From positions 44,910,925-44,974,924 of the forward strand of contig OY821772.1 of assembly GCA_963682175.1 (NCBI GenBank): a DNA stretch of 64,000 nucleotides, written 5' to 3'. Numbering within the stretch: position 1 is the first letter of the stretch; the number at the start of each line of letters is the position of its first letter. Positions 37,297-50,779 of this stretch are shown here, in pieces. This DNA comes from Triglochin maritima (Eukaryota > Streptophyta > Magnoliopsida > Alismatales > Juncaginaceae). The translations under genes and the position numbers were made by a program. The notes beneath the pieces were generated by a model. The model was not told the origin of the DNA, ran no database searches, and saw only the letters and a list, made by a program, of their open reading frames with translations.

Positions 37297-40171
37297 TCAC
37301 TCCAATGCCCCAATTGACATGGTCAGATCCAAAGTACTCGGCCCCAGAGCGGCCTTAGTGCTATTGCTGCTGTTGGTGGTGGTTGTGGTACACTTGTGTT
37401 GTTCTTGCGTTGGATTAATGGTCGGTGAGAGGGAGAGAGAGAGGCTTCCGTCGAACAACACTTCACTACTGCCTGTGTTCAGGCTGAGCTTCAAGTCGGG
37501 AATGTATCTTATTTCTTTCATGGATGTTGATGTGTTTTTTTGCTCTTCACAAACACTGTCCCTCTTCCAAATGTCATCTTCCATTAGTGCTAGTTTGTGT
37601 TTGTTCTCAAGGTTCTTCTTTAACTGCATATCACAGAGAATAAAGGTGGTAAGAATTGAGTTAGATGCACTAGAATGATAAAGTTCTGTTTAATTTGGCA
37701 ATTAATGATAATATTTGTAGGAATCTGCAGTATTCTGGAACCAAAAAACTCAAGAGAGATTCATTTTGGAAGGTACAAGTCCTATAAAAGATCTAATTTT
37801 GGAATCAAAGTGAACATCATTGTTGAAATCTTTATACTTTTTAATTTAAATGTATTTAGATAAAATATGAAATGTAAAATTTATTTGGAAGTGGTTGTTC
37901 AAGAACTTTGAAGAAAGTGATTTTTCTATCAAACATAATTATGATCAAAATCTAATAATACGATTAAAAACAATTATCCTAATTGATTGTATCTACACTT
38001 TTTAAGCAGCAATATGACTTTTATGATTTCAGTTATCCTATTTTTGAAGAAATTAAACTTAATTATTACATATGGTAATATTACCTAGTGATACTTTTGT
38101 AACACATCTTATTACAAAAGACAAAGTGCAATAATCAAAAGACTCGCATGATATGGGTTAACAAAAATTAAAACAAAGTTATTTCAATATATATATCAGA
38201 ATAAGTCTCAAAAAAATTTAAAAATAGAACATTAGTAAGGACAACATACTAAACCCTAACTCTGACACAAACTTATTTAATTATCATGCAAGGCTTTGTT
38301 CTTACTTAGGAAAATAAATATATATCTTCAAGACAACCAAAACACCAATAAATTAATAAATAAGGGTTCAGTCAGTATAATTAATCACCTCAAGGCCAAA
38401 TGATTTGGGCAGTTGAGGACCAACACAACTCTCGAAGATGGGTCTTTCTCCTTGTGCATTGGCCAGGGAAGTTTGGAGCTCCTTAACATCTCTCACATTG
38501 GAGTTGTGATAATAATAGTTCCCAAAACCACTCCTTCTAAAGCTGTGATTCTCCGATCCTAACTCTATCGGAGCCCCAACTTGCCGGGAGTTACTACCAA
38601 TCCAGTCCAAAGTCCCACCACCTCTATTTCTATCCGCAAACTGATGGCCAAACTGATCCCCCGGGGTAACCCACCGGCTTTCTTCTAGAAATTGCCGGGG
38701 TACATGAGTTGTACCTTTGCTTGAAATGGCATCCCTAACGTCAAACAAATGCGACGCTGCTGGCTTTCCTTCGCTCTTGAAGATCATGTCATGGATGAAA
38801 CCCTTGGGTGGCCCTAGTTCTTTGGCGGAACTACCTCTCACGGCCGCCTGTTGACTTAATCCACACTCTTGTAACCTAGTAAAACAAATAAAAACAAATT
38901 AGTGTGACCTATATATGTGTAAAATGGCAATCAAATCTTAATTTTAGGGTTTATTATACAATTAAGTAAATGATTGTGAAAGTTTATATCTTACGTTAAG
39001 TTGTAGCTCTTGAGATCAAAGTGTTGATGGGAAGATGGTCGATGTAGTAGGCTATAGGAAGTGTTGTCCGAAGTGTGGAAGTATCTTGATCCAAAGAAGT
39101 TCCCACGATCCATTCTGAAAGCCTGAGATGCACCCGCTCTTTGGTAGAACATCTCAGTGAGACGATTTGTTCTCATATTAATATCTGTTATTACATCGAT
39201 GGCAATAAGTTTTCATTAATTGATATGTGTACGTAAAGATCTACGTATATTGAAGCATATCTTGTGTATAAGAATAGGGCTCTCAAAACAATTTAGCTAA
39301 AAAAATATTTATGTACCTATAATTATTGGGTTGATTAAGTTTATTGGGAATTCATTGAAAAAATTGTAGCCTGCTAAACTTACCAGAAGAGAGAGAAGAT
39401 TTCTCTTGCCCGGAATCATCCAATTTCTTGCTCCTATACATCTGATCCGTGAAAGAGGAAAACCCCCAAAAATTATTACTAAATTTGTTAAAAAGATTGC
39501 TGTACGTAGGGTGTAATTAAGCTTGTTTAATTACATATGTACTACCTGCAAGTGACTCTTTACGTGGGCGATACTGAGTCCTCTCACATTCATCATCTGA
39601 AGAACCAACTTTGGAGTTGCTCCTGTATCGTTCACACATAAAAGTCAATCAAAAGACACATAGAAAAAACCCTTTACTTAGCTCAATTCATACCATATAG
39701 CTATTTGATGTTACTCATAAAATTATCCTATTTTAGGCATCTTAATTGCAATCAATATATGATCAAAATTAAGAAAGCTGGCTTACTCTCTTGTCCTCCT
39801 AGTCTCTCAACCGCGTGCACGAAGGTCATGTGTAGATCCGGCGTCCACCGCAACCGTGGCATTTTAGAGCGATTATAAGGCCTAACCGACGTCGTTTGGT
39901 CTCCCCCGCTTCCGTTGTTGCTACTATTGTTGTTGTTGTTGTTGATGCTACTGTTATTACTGGAGGTGCGTCCCTCCGCCACCTCGGTGGTGCTCCCTCC
40001 ATCTTCCTCTTCCTCCTTGTCTTTCTCTAAATCTTCGTTGAGGTCCAAACAAGGCCTCTTTCTCGGTCGAGGCGTCCACCGGCTTGCATCGCTATTTTCG
40101 CCTCTCTCAGCGCCATCGTCGCATATCTCCACCACCTCCTCCTCCTCCCTCCCCATCTCCTTGTCCTCCAT
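37297..40171 (-). CDS. GARP (G2-like) / MYB-like transcription factor with EAR-type motifs
   Basis: Six exons: 40171-39787, 39622-39546, 39441-39384, 39184-38995, 38875-38389 and 37623-37297. Phases join to 507 aa. The nucleus-acting DNA-binding domain spans about residues 104-160. It begins RSKMPRLRWTPDLHMTFVHA, continues VERLGGQERATPK, and ends with the SHLQMYRS signature of G2-like/GARP proteins (GLSIAHVKSHLQMYRSKKL). This is the single-repeat clade annotated in Arabidopsis as putative Myb family factors such as At2g40260. The acidic N-terminus includes LDLNE at 42-46, and residues 70-90 are an Asn/Ser low-complexity tract. The last exon has DLKLSL and SLSLSLSP, matching the LxLxL repression motif, so a repressor role is inferred. 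Targets cannot be read from sequence. Confidence 0.92.
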
Positions 40172-43100
40172 CCCAACAATTCACACCTCTAAAGGGGAAA
40201 AAAGGGGTGGAGGGACCGGAAGTAGGAAGGCACTGTGATCCTAAAATATTATTGTTGTAAGAGAGAGAGAGGTCACAGAAAATGGAATAAGAATAAGCAA
40301 AACTTGAATATTTCAACAAGAACACAACAACAACAATAAAATATAACAAAACAAACGGGCAAGGATTCCCCACATTGACTGTTCTCTCTCTATGATTTTT
40401 ATTCTTATACTGTGTTAGGAAGCGAAGATGTTGAGATGGAGAGGGAGTGAGGGATAAGGTAAGAGGTATTACCCAATTAAGTTAGAGATGACATTTAACT
40501 AGATTGTTGACACTTGATTCGTGTAATGAAGACTTTTCCCGAGAAAAAAAGTTGCACTTGCAGAGGTAAATAATGATATTGTTTTTTCTTTGTATAAACC
40601 TTGTAAAACATGTCTAAATACCACATAATTGGTCGTTAAACTACTAACATTTGTGTCAAGTCTTGAGTTCCCCGGCTGTTTTACTTGAACCACGAGTAAA
40701 AATGATTTTAAAGATATCTTTAAGTAGATATGTTGTGATATGATGTGTAAGTTATCACATTTGAACATTTATTATACAGTTACGACAAAGAGCTGTTCTA
40801 ATTTTTGATATCATGAATAATGTGCATTGGACAATTAAATGATTTAATTACGCAAATGAAATACTCCTAAGAGATGAATGTCTTGCCCAACAACAACCCG
40901 TGATAAGCAACCATATCATTAAACAAAGATGTGATTGGGGTTGGAAATTGCGAAGGACATTTGTTAAGAAAGGAGAGATATATTCCAATGAAATTTCTCA
41001 ATCATAATACATTAGGATTAAGGAAATAACTGTTTCTGAGGTATTATTCCACAGGATTGATGGAGACAAGAAAAATCATATGTAAAAAAACAGTAACCTA
41101 ACTGCAATATGGTGCAATGAACAGTTGTTTTAATATTTATCAAATCTAATAGTCCAATGTTTGGGCACTAATTTCCACACGATCACACTGTGTAATGGGA
41201 ACAAAAGCAACTATATAGCTATGGGGCATATATGTACACAATTATTAAAGACAATTGTTGTTCTAATAGTTTTAAGTATTGATTCGGCTAATTCATAGTT
41301 ACTTTGCTAGTTTAATCTCACACAAGCATTTTATCAGGGGGGAAACTCACACAAGTATAGAAAGTAGAGATCCATGCATACCAACAAGAGTTGCATGTGA
41401 AATAGTAGCTTTTCTAAAAAAACGTCAAACTGAAATTGGGTTTCTTTTAGAATTAAAAGTTGTCGTAATTAATATTGACATCTGCAGACTGGTACATATA
41501 TACTCAACTACGTAGTTGAGTAGAGGACATGATAAGTACATATATACTTTTTGTCTGCAGATATGTTTTCGACTATTTTTCCTTCCAATCATTGGCAAAG
41601 ACTTGATTTGAGCAATCATCAACCGATTGATAGAACGTGAAGTCTTGTTCTCATATCCACATCAACCAAAAATCACCCTGTAGTTATTAGTGGTTTGTTT
41701 GCACAAGTCAGACGTAAAACAAGAAAATTTTGTTATACCCGCCCAAGAATTTTGCATCAGTCTTTACCCACTTCCCTAAATGTGTTATTGTGTTCCTGTG
41801 GTAATTGAACCGTATGAGAATCATATGAGCTTGAGATTTTCCAGACTTAAGGCCAAATGCTGCCAAATGATGGTAATGCTGAAATCAAGAAGATACTTCC
41901 GGAAATTATGTAACATGTCTCCGGCTGGTTGATGGCCCTCCAATTTCCATTTTATAGGATATTAAATAGTTAGAAGTTAATTTGTAATTTTGCTGGTGTT
42001 AGAGATTTGGACTGAGATCTAGGCCATTTTTAATTAGGGTTACTAATTCCATATATTATCAAATTTCAGAATTATACTTGGTTATTGGATTATTATTACT
42101 TTTATGAGTGAATATAAAATTTAACAAGGACATGTATATTTGCACTTTTCATCTGACAGTGAGAATATTTTTTGTTGGATATTTTAGAGTATTATTATGA
42201 TTTATAGAATCACAAATATCACCACTCAAAATTGATTATTCTCGAGTTGGAAGCTCACATTTTTAAAGCTGTATCATGATACCGTAAACACGACAATTAT
42301 ATGTAATATAATATTTCTCTTAAAACTCAATTATATGTGTAATATGGTGAAATTGTAAGTGTAATCGCCACCAATGCAAAATTTAACAACATAATTACTA
42401 CTGTATCCAGAACTGAAATGACTGAGACATGGAACAACCAATATCGTGGTCACTTCGTCAAAAGAGCTATTAAGATTGATAGAAGCATGGTGACATCTTT
42501 CTTTCAACAGCTTCCCCTTTAACTTATATGATCTAAAGTCTTTTTTTCTTTGCCCCTCTAATGTTGTTTGTGAATCTCAAATCATAGGGGAAAGACAACA
42601 TTGTGCACAATGTGTTTATATATCATTCCTAATTGTTGACTTTTTTGCCTTCTCCTTTAATTTCTAGACAGGTGATAAATTGAGGCAAAAGTTTCTTTTC
42701 CATACCAAAACGTCTCAAATTAAAATTTTAAATAATCCAGCTCCATACAATACGGTAAGTGTAGGCTTAACTAGTTCTAGGTTTGCATTAACTTCATAAA
42801 CTTTGATATTGCCTGAGGTTCTTAACCAAATTAACAAAACTAAGTGCGAGGAAATAATTGGTTGAAGTAGACCCTTCATTCCCCAACCACCTTAATCACC
42901 TTTCTCCTGCCAAATATTACGCAGTAGCAAAAAGGTCACGGGTCGAGGTTTGGCCAAATAGAAATTGGTGGAGATTGGAGGGGGAGACGTAGTCCATAAA
43001 ACTATACACGACTCATCTTTGCCCGAGAATTCCACTACTAATCATAAACTATAGCACACATCAAGGTGTGTTAGGACTTGGTAAGCTCATGTGACCCCCC

Positions 43101-44540
43101 TTCCTTTCTAACCCTAAGATATGATCCTTTTGTTCTTTGACAGGTTGTCGACATACATGTGTTCTCTCTTTCTTTCGTCCCCATCCGTGATTGGCTTTGT
43201 TAGTTGACTCCTGTCTCTAATAGATGGACATATACAAAACAATAGACACCAGTGGATATGTGGTTTTCTGGTTCTGCTTTGTGTGCCTCTTCTTTTAATA
43301 CGTTTTCATGGTCTCACGTCCACATTAATGTATGGTTTCAACGGAATATTTGGTAGGAGGGTGGATGGTGGAAGGATTCCACGAGCATAAGATGATCTCC
43401 TTTTTTAGCTTTAGGTTTCTATCTCTTCTTTTCGATATGTATCATTATTACTAGTCAGTGTCAACTATTTTTGTTCCTCCCAATTATTCTGCATGCATGC
43501 AAGAATTTGCTTTGTTTGTGAAAAGAAAAACTTCATGCAAAAACTATTTCTGTTTTCTGGTATTTGATTTGGCTCGTCAGGTTGATAACTAATAGATAAT
43601 TTATAGATTGATTAGTTATAGGAAAGATAAAGCATTAATATAAGCATGTCTCCACTCCAATATTTTATGATTATATACCAACTGATTGAAAATTAATTGT
43701 TCAATAATATAATTTATTATAACTTCTTTATCGGTATGTGAAGTTGCGAAAAAACATTTTATTTTGTTCGCGTCGATAAATAATATTATTAGCCAAACGA
43801 AGTTGACTTCTGGGATGTACAATTCAAAATATGTAGACCCACATTTGAATTTTAGTTTGGTTTAACTATATATAATGCAAAATTTTGCTTTCAAAGGAGT
43901 ACGTACAATATAAAACTAATACAATGCATTACATTTCTATTTCATGGACCACGTTGAGGGTAGAAATGTAGATGTGAAACAAATAGTTAAGCTAGGGCTT
44001 TGACTTGGTAACTTGGTTTGTTTTCTGAAATAACTGTCAAAACTAAGCTGGATATCAAGAAAACTCAGAGGGTGAAACCATATAAACACATCATTTCATA
44101 ATAAACTCTATGCAAGGTCACTGAATCGAGTTGAGGTAGAAGCAAGACTAAACTGTAATAGATCATAACATAAGTTATAGTCATTTTTTTAGCGATTGAG
44201 GTGCATCATAGCTAGGCAACAGTTATGTTTTTTTGAACGCTCCAGAAAGATCGTAGTATACTGGAAAAGTTCTGGATTTCTGGTTGTACACAGCAACCGT
44301 CGGACCAAAATGTCAAGAAATTTAGCGGCGATTATAGTGTCATACTGCCATTAAGTTAAGTGGGATTAATTGCAAATCTGGTAAGATGTTTTGAGGTTCT
44401 GAAGTCCCCAAGGTGATATTTGCAGGATGATCGGATGATGGGCTTGACCACTGTCACTCTTGACTTGGCACAATTATTTTAGTAACCAAACCGTGTAACC
44501 TATACGTAGACATGGGGGGAAAAGAAAATTAATTATGACA
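40172..44540. other. GARP promoter and intergenic region
   Basis: The GARP leader and promoter occupy the first few hundred bases, including GA repeats near 40262. The rest is AT-rich without a recognisable gene. A nested palindrome lies at 41479-41563. Confidence 0.4.
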
Positions 44541-44786
44541 ATTTATTTAGTATCATATAGGTGTTTGACAATAGCTGTGAACCAGGAAAATCAACAAGAT
44601 TAACACACGTCAGGGAAAGAATGACTACTTATCTTCCTTTTGCATGTGATATGGTCATGCATGGGAAGGAGTTGATGAGAAAAGTTATTCCAGTCGACAT
44701 GAATAGGAAGTCTTCTGCTACTGATGTACTTGAAGTTGACAGATCAACTAAAAACATCCATCTTGATCTCACTATGTGTATACCAT
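44541..44786 (+). repeat. Left arm of a ~246-bp inverted duplication
   Basis: This segment is repeated in reverse complement at 45923-46169, about 88% alike by eye. Shared landmarks are TTTATTTAGTATCATATA at the outer end, ACACACGTCAGGGAAAG, GATATGGTCATGCATGGGAA and CAGTCGACATG in the middle, and CATCTTGATCTCACT at the inner end. The left arm is open for 82 codons, but no family is recognised. Confidence 0.85.
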
Positions 44787-45922
44787 ACGCACGACGGATC
44801 TTGAAGTGATCAGGTCAATCATATTTGATACAAAATGAGATTGCTCACTAGGATACATTGGATTCTAATCTAATTGTTTAGATTCATTGAGTCAGATTTG
44901 AAAGATCTTAATGTATATAAATTTAATTATAGAAAAAAAGTTAACTTTTGAGATTTAATTTGTAATTTCATAAATATAAAAGGAAAGTATCCAAATTGAA
45001 TGTGCAAACACATTTTCCTTATTTGCATTTGTATTTGTTTATTAACATATGACTTCATAATTTAATAAAACATTTTAAGCATGTATATAATAGTTAGGAA
45101 AATGTATTTTCATCTTATGAAAATCAAATTTATATATTCGAATATTACATTTTTATTCGATGTGTGCATAACTTTTGCAGCTTCTGAAGATAAATTGCTA
45201 TTATATATATTTATAAAAAATACATCTTTCCTCTAAGAAGCATGATGTATTTTTAATTGAACAAAAATTATATTTTAAAGAAAGTATTTCAAGTTTCCAC
45301 ATGATAGTTTCTCATGGCTACTGAATTATGTATACATTTAGGAGATTTTTTATGTATTTTTGCTTAAAATTTTTCAGATTAGATGTATTAAATTGGTTGA
45401 CATGTTTTTCTTTGTTTAAAAATTATTGATATTGTATTTTTCATTGAAATGTTTTTTCCTCGAGGTTAAATTGCATTTATTATACAATATATTTGTATAT
45501 AATTGCAAGGTATGTGCAAAAAAAATACTATTTTCTATTATATGTTATTAATTAGTCAAATTAGAATTGATGTGTTATTTTGTTTTGATTAAAATATAAT
45601 ATAAAAATTATGATTTCGAATTTGAAGAATTATTGAAGTTTCCGTTTAATATTCTTTTACGAAAGTTTGCAAAATAAACATTAATCCTTTAGCTTTTAAA
45701 TCAATACAAAATAAGCATTAATCCTTTAGCTTTTAAATCAATACAAATTGGTCGTAGCTATTAAATACTTTCCGAAAATATCAATTTTAAACTCAACAAT
45801 TGTAACCATTGGAATTAAATCCAACAATCAACATCGAACAACCTCGTTTAGTCCAAAATGAGGTTAACCTCACCTGAAAATTACATTATATGCCATATAT
45901 ACATTAATGAAAATAATATTAT

Positions 45923-46169
45923 ATACCATATATACACAGTGAGATCAAGATGGATGCTTTAGTTAATCTTTCAACTTGAAGTACATCAGCCGCAGAAGTC
46001 TTCCTATACATGTCGACTGGAACAACTAATTTTCTCATCTACTCCTTCCCATGCATGACCATATCACATGCAAATGGAAGATAAATAGTCCTTTCCCTGA
46101 CGTGTGTTAATCTGGTTGATTTTCCTGGTTCATGGCTATTGTCAAACATCTATATGATACTAAATAAAT
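45923..46169 (-). repeat. Right arm of the ~246-bp inverted duplication
   Basis: Reverse-complement copy of 44541-44786, separated from it by 1136 bp of very AT-rich sequence. That spacer itself holds a 37-bp tandem copy near 45680-45748. Flanks of the two outer ends (ATTATGACA and GCTCTTGGT) do not match, so no target duplication supports a transposon. Confidence 0.85.
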
Positions 46170-49100
46170 GCTCTTGGTGGGCTGTAAATTACATGATTCT
46201 GCTTTGGAACTTATCAATACGTCATATCAAGATGTGTATTACTTGAGATAAATTATGATTTACATTTTAACATATAATTGTACACAAGGGTGAAACAAAA
46301 ACTGGTTTTAGAAAGAACACAAACAAGTATAGCAACAACAACAAAAACATGCATACATATTTTGCTAGTCAAGGCCAATTTAATTTTTAATTTCCATCCA
46401 TTTTATAAAGTCCAATTGACATTTTAATTCCACTCGTGTTGCTATTTGACACGTTTAGGTCACATTGTTGGTTTACCAACTTTTAGACCAATTCTGAAAT
46501 TTGTATCCAAACAATTACCCTTACACTTTCATAGTTTATTTTGATTTGCAGAAATAAAATTTCATGCAAAAATTGCACATTTCCATTTAAAAAACCATTG
46601 TCGTCACATAAAATTAAGGCGGAAACATTTAGGAAATTCACAAATCTTAGTCATTCTAAAAAAATAAACTACTAACACAAAACCTTTTCTCTTTAACATC
46701 AAATTAGACAACCTTTAACATATGATCATGGGGTGATCGACGACGTCGGAAGTAGAATGACGACGACCAAATGTAGAATTTGTGATCGAGTTATATTTTT
46801 TTCAATAGTATTTTACATGAAACTTTTGTGTTTAAAGGACATTTATGGGTTAGCTTTTCTAAACAAGTATTGGTTAGACAAATCATATTTGACGTGACAA
46901 AAAATAATCTAATTTGAAGTGAATGTTTAGAAGTTGATTTTATTTGAAGGATTGGGTTTGTAAAGTTTTTTACGTGCTTTTGTCTAGATTTTACATGAAG
47001 ATGTCTTTTTACATAAACACCACAATTTTTACCTTCTGTTCAACAAAACAAGATAAAATATCTAAAGTGCAAGGGTAGTTTAGGTACAAAAGTTCAAAGA
47101 TTTGTACAAAAGTGCAAAAACCAACAATGTAGTCTAAAAGTGTAAAACACTAACATCGTTGGATTTAAAGCGTCAATCGACCTTTTATAAAATATGTGTA
47201 TTTTTTTGTGAGGGCATCTTTGTTCCCCTGTAATTACAATTTTGATTTTTTCAACATTAAAATTCATTTTTTAATATATTCAAATGAAGTTAGGTAACCT
47301 TCACTAAGAAGGTCTTGTGAGATAATACAAATCATTAATATTTACGTACATATTCTATTAGTAATTAATGTTACATACATATACTTCCTTGCTTGCATAA
47401 TTTCCAACCTCTTGCTACAATTTTTGTGGATAAATTGGAAGATTGATATTGGGCCTTTTTGCTATTGTGAACAGTACAATAAAACAAAACGGGAACCATC
47501 GACATTATAATGAAGATGAAGAAAGGGATTAGACCAATGTTGTTTAAAAAATACACCAAAAAAGGACACTTGCTTTTAAAATAAAGCACAAGATTCCACG
47601 GTGTTCCTTTCTCCATCTTTTTTGTTCCAAAGGTTTCCAAAGAATTTCAGATGGTATGTCTTCTTTCTCCGGAGTTTGAATATAAGAATCTTTTACTACA
47701 TCCCTCTTGCTCCCACCATCATTATACATTTCCACATAGCATAAAATAACAATATTCAATTGGAACAAGTGACAATATTGTTATTTTCAATTGGAAAATA
47801 ACAATATTCAATTGGGTGGGGGGGGGGGTCGGAGGTCAATGGTGGCAGGAATTGTTTTAAGAATTAGGTGACAGACTACAGAACAATATAATCTTGTTTA
47901 CTTAACCCACCCATTCAGCAACTACCTAAAAAATAAAGACAAAACATGTCCTGTTTCTTACATCAAAGATTCCACAGTTTTGTAGTTACTCTGTAGTTTA
48001 CGCATACTCACGGAAGAAGTTAGACATAAACAATTAGCACTAGCATCAGCACTGCTGCACTGGAGAAAATTAACTGAGCCAAACTAAGCTATGGAAACTG
48101 GTAAAGTAGGTGCATGGGAGAGGCTGGAACGGATGTATGTTTTGGTTGCTCCATGTGTTATCGGGAGCATTTAATAAAAATTCCAACCTGCAGAAGTATC
48201 AAAAAAGAACATTTCTTCCATTGTCTTGACGCCTGCATGGGAGTTGACATTGCTGTTTGTTTATTCTGGGAATCTCTTGAGAGGAATTACCCGCATTGTT
48301 TTATTAGTTTGATGACTAATGGGAGCGACCAATGTTGCCCATGACCACCCATCACTACCATTTTAATTAAATTATACCAACTAAATTCTACATCTACACA
48401 CAATACATACTAACACGGTAATACCATATATATTAGTTGGTTTTTGGGCCCACTTATCAAAGTATATTAAGTGTGCAATAATAATTATGTTGGATAGATT
48501 GGTTGAGAAAAGAATATGCTTAAGTATAGTACTCTATTACTGACAGGGTTGTGGCATTCTGAAATTTAATTAGAACAGAAATAAGATAGTGCATTACTAC
48601 ACTTTTGTGAAGTGTTTTCCTCACACTGATAGTTCACACATGCACGGACATATTAGAAGGAATCCCTGGCAGATCTAACTTGCGAGTTCTTGGAATCTTT
48701 TTAATCCAAAAAAAGCATTAGAAAACGCAGGAAGAAATGCTGGTGCAAACAAACCAATCTTAAATTAAAAGAAACAGAACCGGCAGTTCTGGGTGGTATA
48801 TTGGTAAGTGGTGTTTTGTTCACCCACTCTGATCTGTTTTGGTGGACTTCCATGTGTGTCCACTGTCGTGTTGCTGGAGATCGAGGTGTGGGCACAGGCG
48901 CCTCGATCTGTCTTGGCTTAAGACTCGCCGCGAACGTAGGGAGTACGTGAACACCCCCTGCATGCATGTCTGTTTGGAACACATTCACATGCCTTGTTTT
49001 ACGGCTGCATTCCTTTAATTTAACTATCCTAAGGCATAGTAAAAATTTAAAAAACAAAGATTTTGTTTCTTTCTGGTTTTTGTTTTTTGCCTAAAGGCTA

Positions 49101-50351
49101 AAGCCCCAAAGTGGTGTGTTTGAAAGCTAGCTTGTTATCCAAATCTTGGAAGGCACCTTTCATACAACTCCAGCCTTTTTATCTTCCTATTATTGTCCTT
49201 GTCCTTGTTTGGGACTGTTGTTATAATTAGATTATGCGTGGCCCCCCCTGAGGACAACATAAGCATGGCTAGTGGCTACGCATCTTTATGATTCGTAATT
49301 ATGGTGTAATACAAGGTTGTCATCAATAATGGTTTCGGGTGCATGAGAAAAGTACAACAACATTTCTACCTAAAATAATCTTCTTGATTTGAAGATCAAG
49401 TTGAGGGTTGTCTTGGAATATTTACTGGATTTCTTCTTTTTATTGTTAAAATAATAGATAAATCATTATAAAATAGTTGGGAAGATGGCCAAATTCTTAC
49501 AAGATGATTTGACTCTTTTGCTATCTTTATTTGGGCACTCAAGTTCTTAAGACGTGTTTGCTCATTCAATATTTCACCCGAGTCGTGAGTAAACTTGGAT
49601 GAAATTATGTATGACAATAACATGAAATGAAATAAGCTAAAAACAATTACTTCTGCGCGTCATCTCATAAACATTACCTCACTTTAAAATTGACTTGAAT
49701 TGACAAACCTTTACTAAACAAGGTTCTACTTGATTTGATGAGGTTAAGCTTTAGTCAGATGGCTAGGACTAATATGACTTTGTCAAACACGACCCAATTG
49801 TTTTCTACTTAAAATAACTATTGCCATAAACAACAAGAGCTTAGCTCCATAAATGCATTTAGGAGGAACTTTCCGAAATCACATCAGAGCAATGACAATT
49901 GGACAGGAAAATTCAGTTCTCACCTCAACAAAGACATCTCACAGGAACTTTCAGGCTGAAGACAAAATGGAATAATTGAAGGTTTTCATACTTGACAAGG
50001 CTGCTGCCTTTATTTAAGTGCACTTAAGTCTTCAACGTGGGTCCTCTTAAACTCTAAACAGAGCACAAAATTTTCCAACTGATCATGCTGAATGACAGTT
50101 GCATTAGGACAAAATTAAAATAAGGTTTCTTCTTAAGCATAATGCCTTCAGAACACTCTGCTTCGTTAAACTATGGTTGTTTTACGTAGGAGATTAGTAG
50201 GATCTTACTAGAGAATTATCCCATATAGTTTCTTTCTCAGAGTAGAGATTAGGATGGTTTTGATATATCTCAATTCCATCACATAATATGACCGACTCAG
50301 GCACTATGTGGAAGCATTGGAAGAGTTTTTTATTTTAGTTCGAAATGATAG
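46170..50351. other. Intergenic region, no confident gene
   Basis: AT-rich. It includes an unrecognised open stretch on the minus strand at 47544-47768, a palindrome with an adjoining run of 11 G at 47774-47828, and a less AT-rich minus-strand open frame at 48701-49057 described separately. Confidence 0.4.
48701..49057 (-). CDS. Unidentified open frame (118 codons), low support
   Basis: The middle of this frame (around 48790-48980) is more GC-rich than its neighbours and reads as Pro-, Arg- and Thr-rich (for example IEAPVPTPRSPATRQWTHM). The two ends look like intron or spacer. An acceptor-like TGCATGCAG precedes the GGVHVLPTFAASLKPR segment. I recognise no family. It may be one exon of a small gene or the relic of one. 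Confidence 0.2.
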   Translation of the reverse strand: MFFKFLLCLRIVKLKECSRKTRHVNVFQTDMHAGGVHVLPTFAASLKPRQIEAPVPTPRSPATRQWTHMEVHQNRSEWVNKTPLTNIPPRTAGSVSFNLRLVCLHQHFFLRFLMLFLD

Positions 50352-50779
50352 TGTAACCTCCTCAAAACAGCGGAAAATTTTAAAATTTCTAAACACTCAA
50401 TCAACAGAGGATATTACGCAAATACGGGAACACAGGTGCACCAACATATATATAATATATATCTGAACATCAGAGTTTACAAAAGTTGTGATTACATAAA
50501 AAGTATAAACAAAGAAAGCAGTAATCACACGACCTCAACCGAGAGAAAGCTGGATCCGGTAGCAGCGCTCCTCTCCTCGGTCACCACCCCCTAACGCCTA
50601 TCACGACCTGAAAGTAAACGTGCAACAATGCCTGAGTTTCCAGAAGAAAACCCCGTATGCCAAACTCTAAATGTATAAATAAAATCATCCTAGCATGCAG
50701 TTCTACTCAACAAGAAAAGCATCACAACAGGCTGAGCTCCGGAGCTCTCTCACCCAACCACATCACACACCACAGGTAC

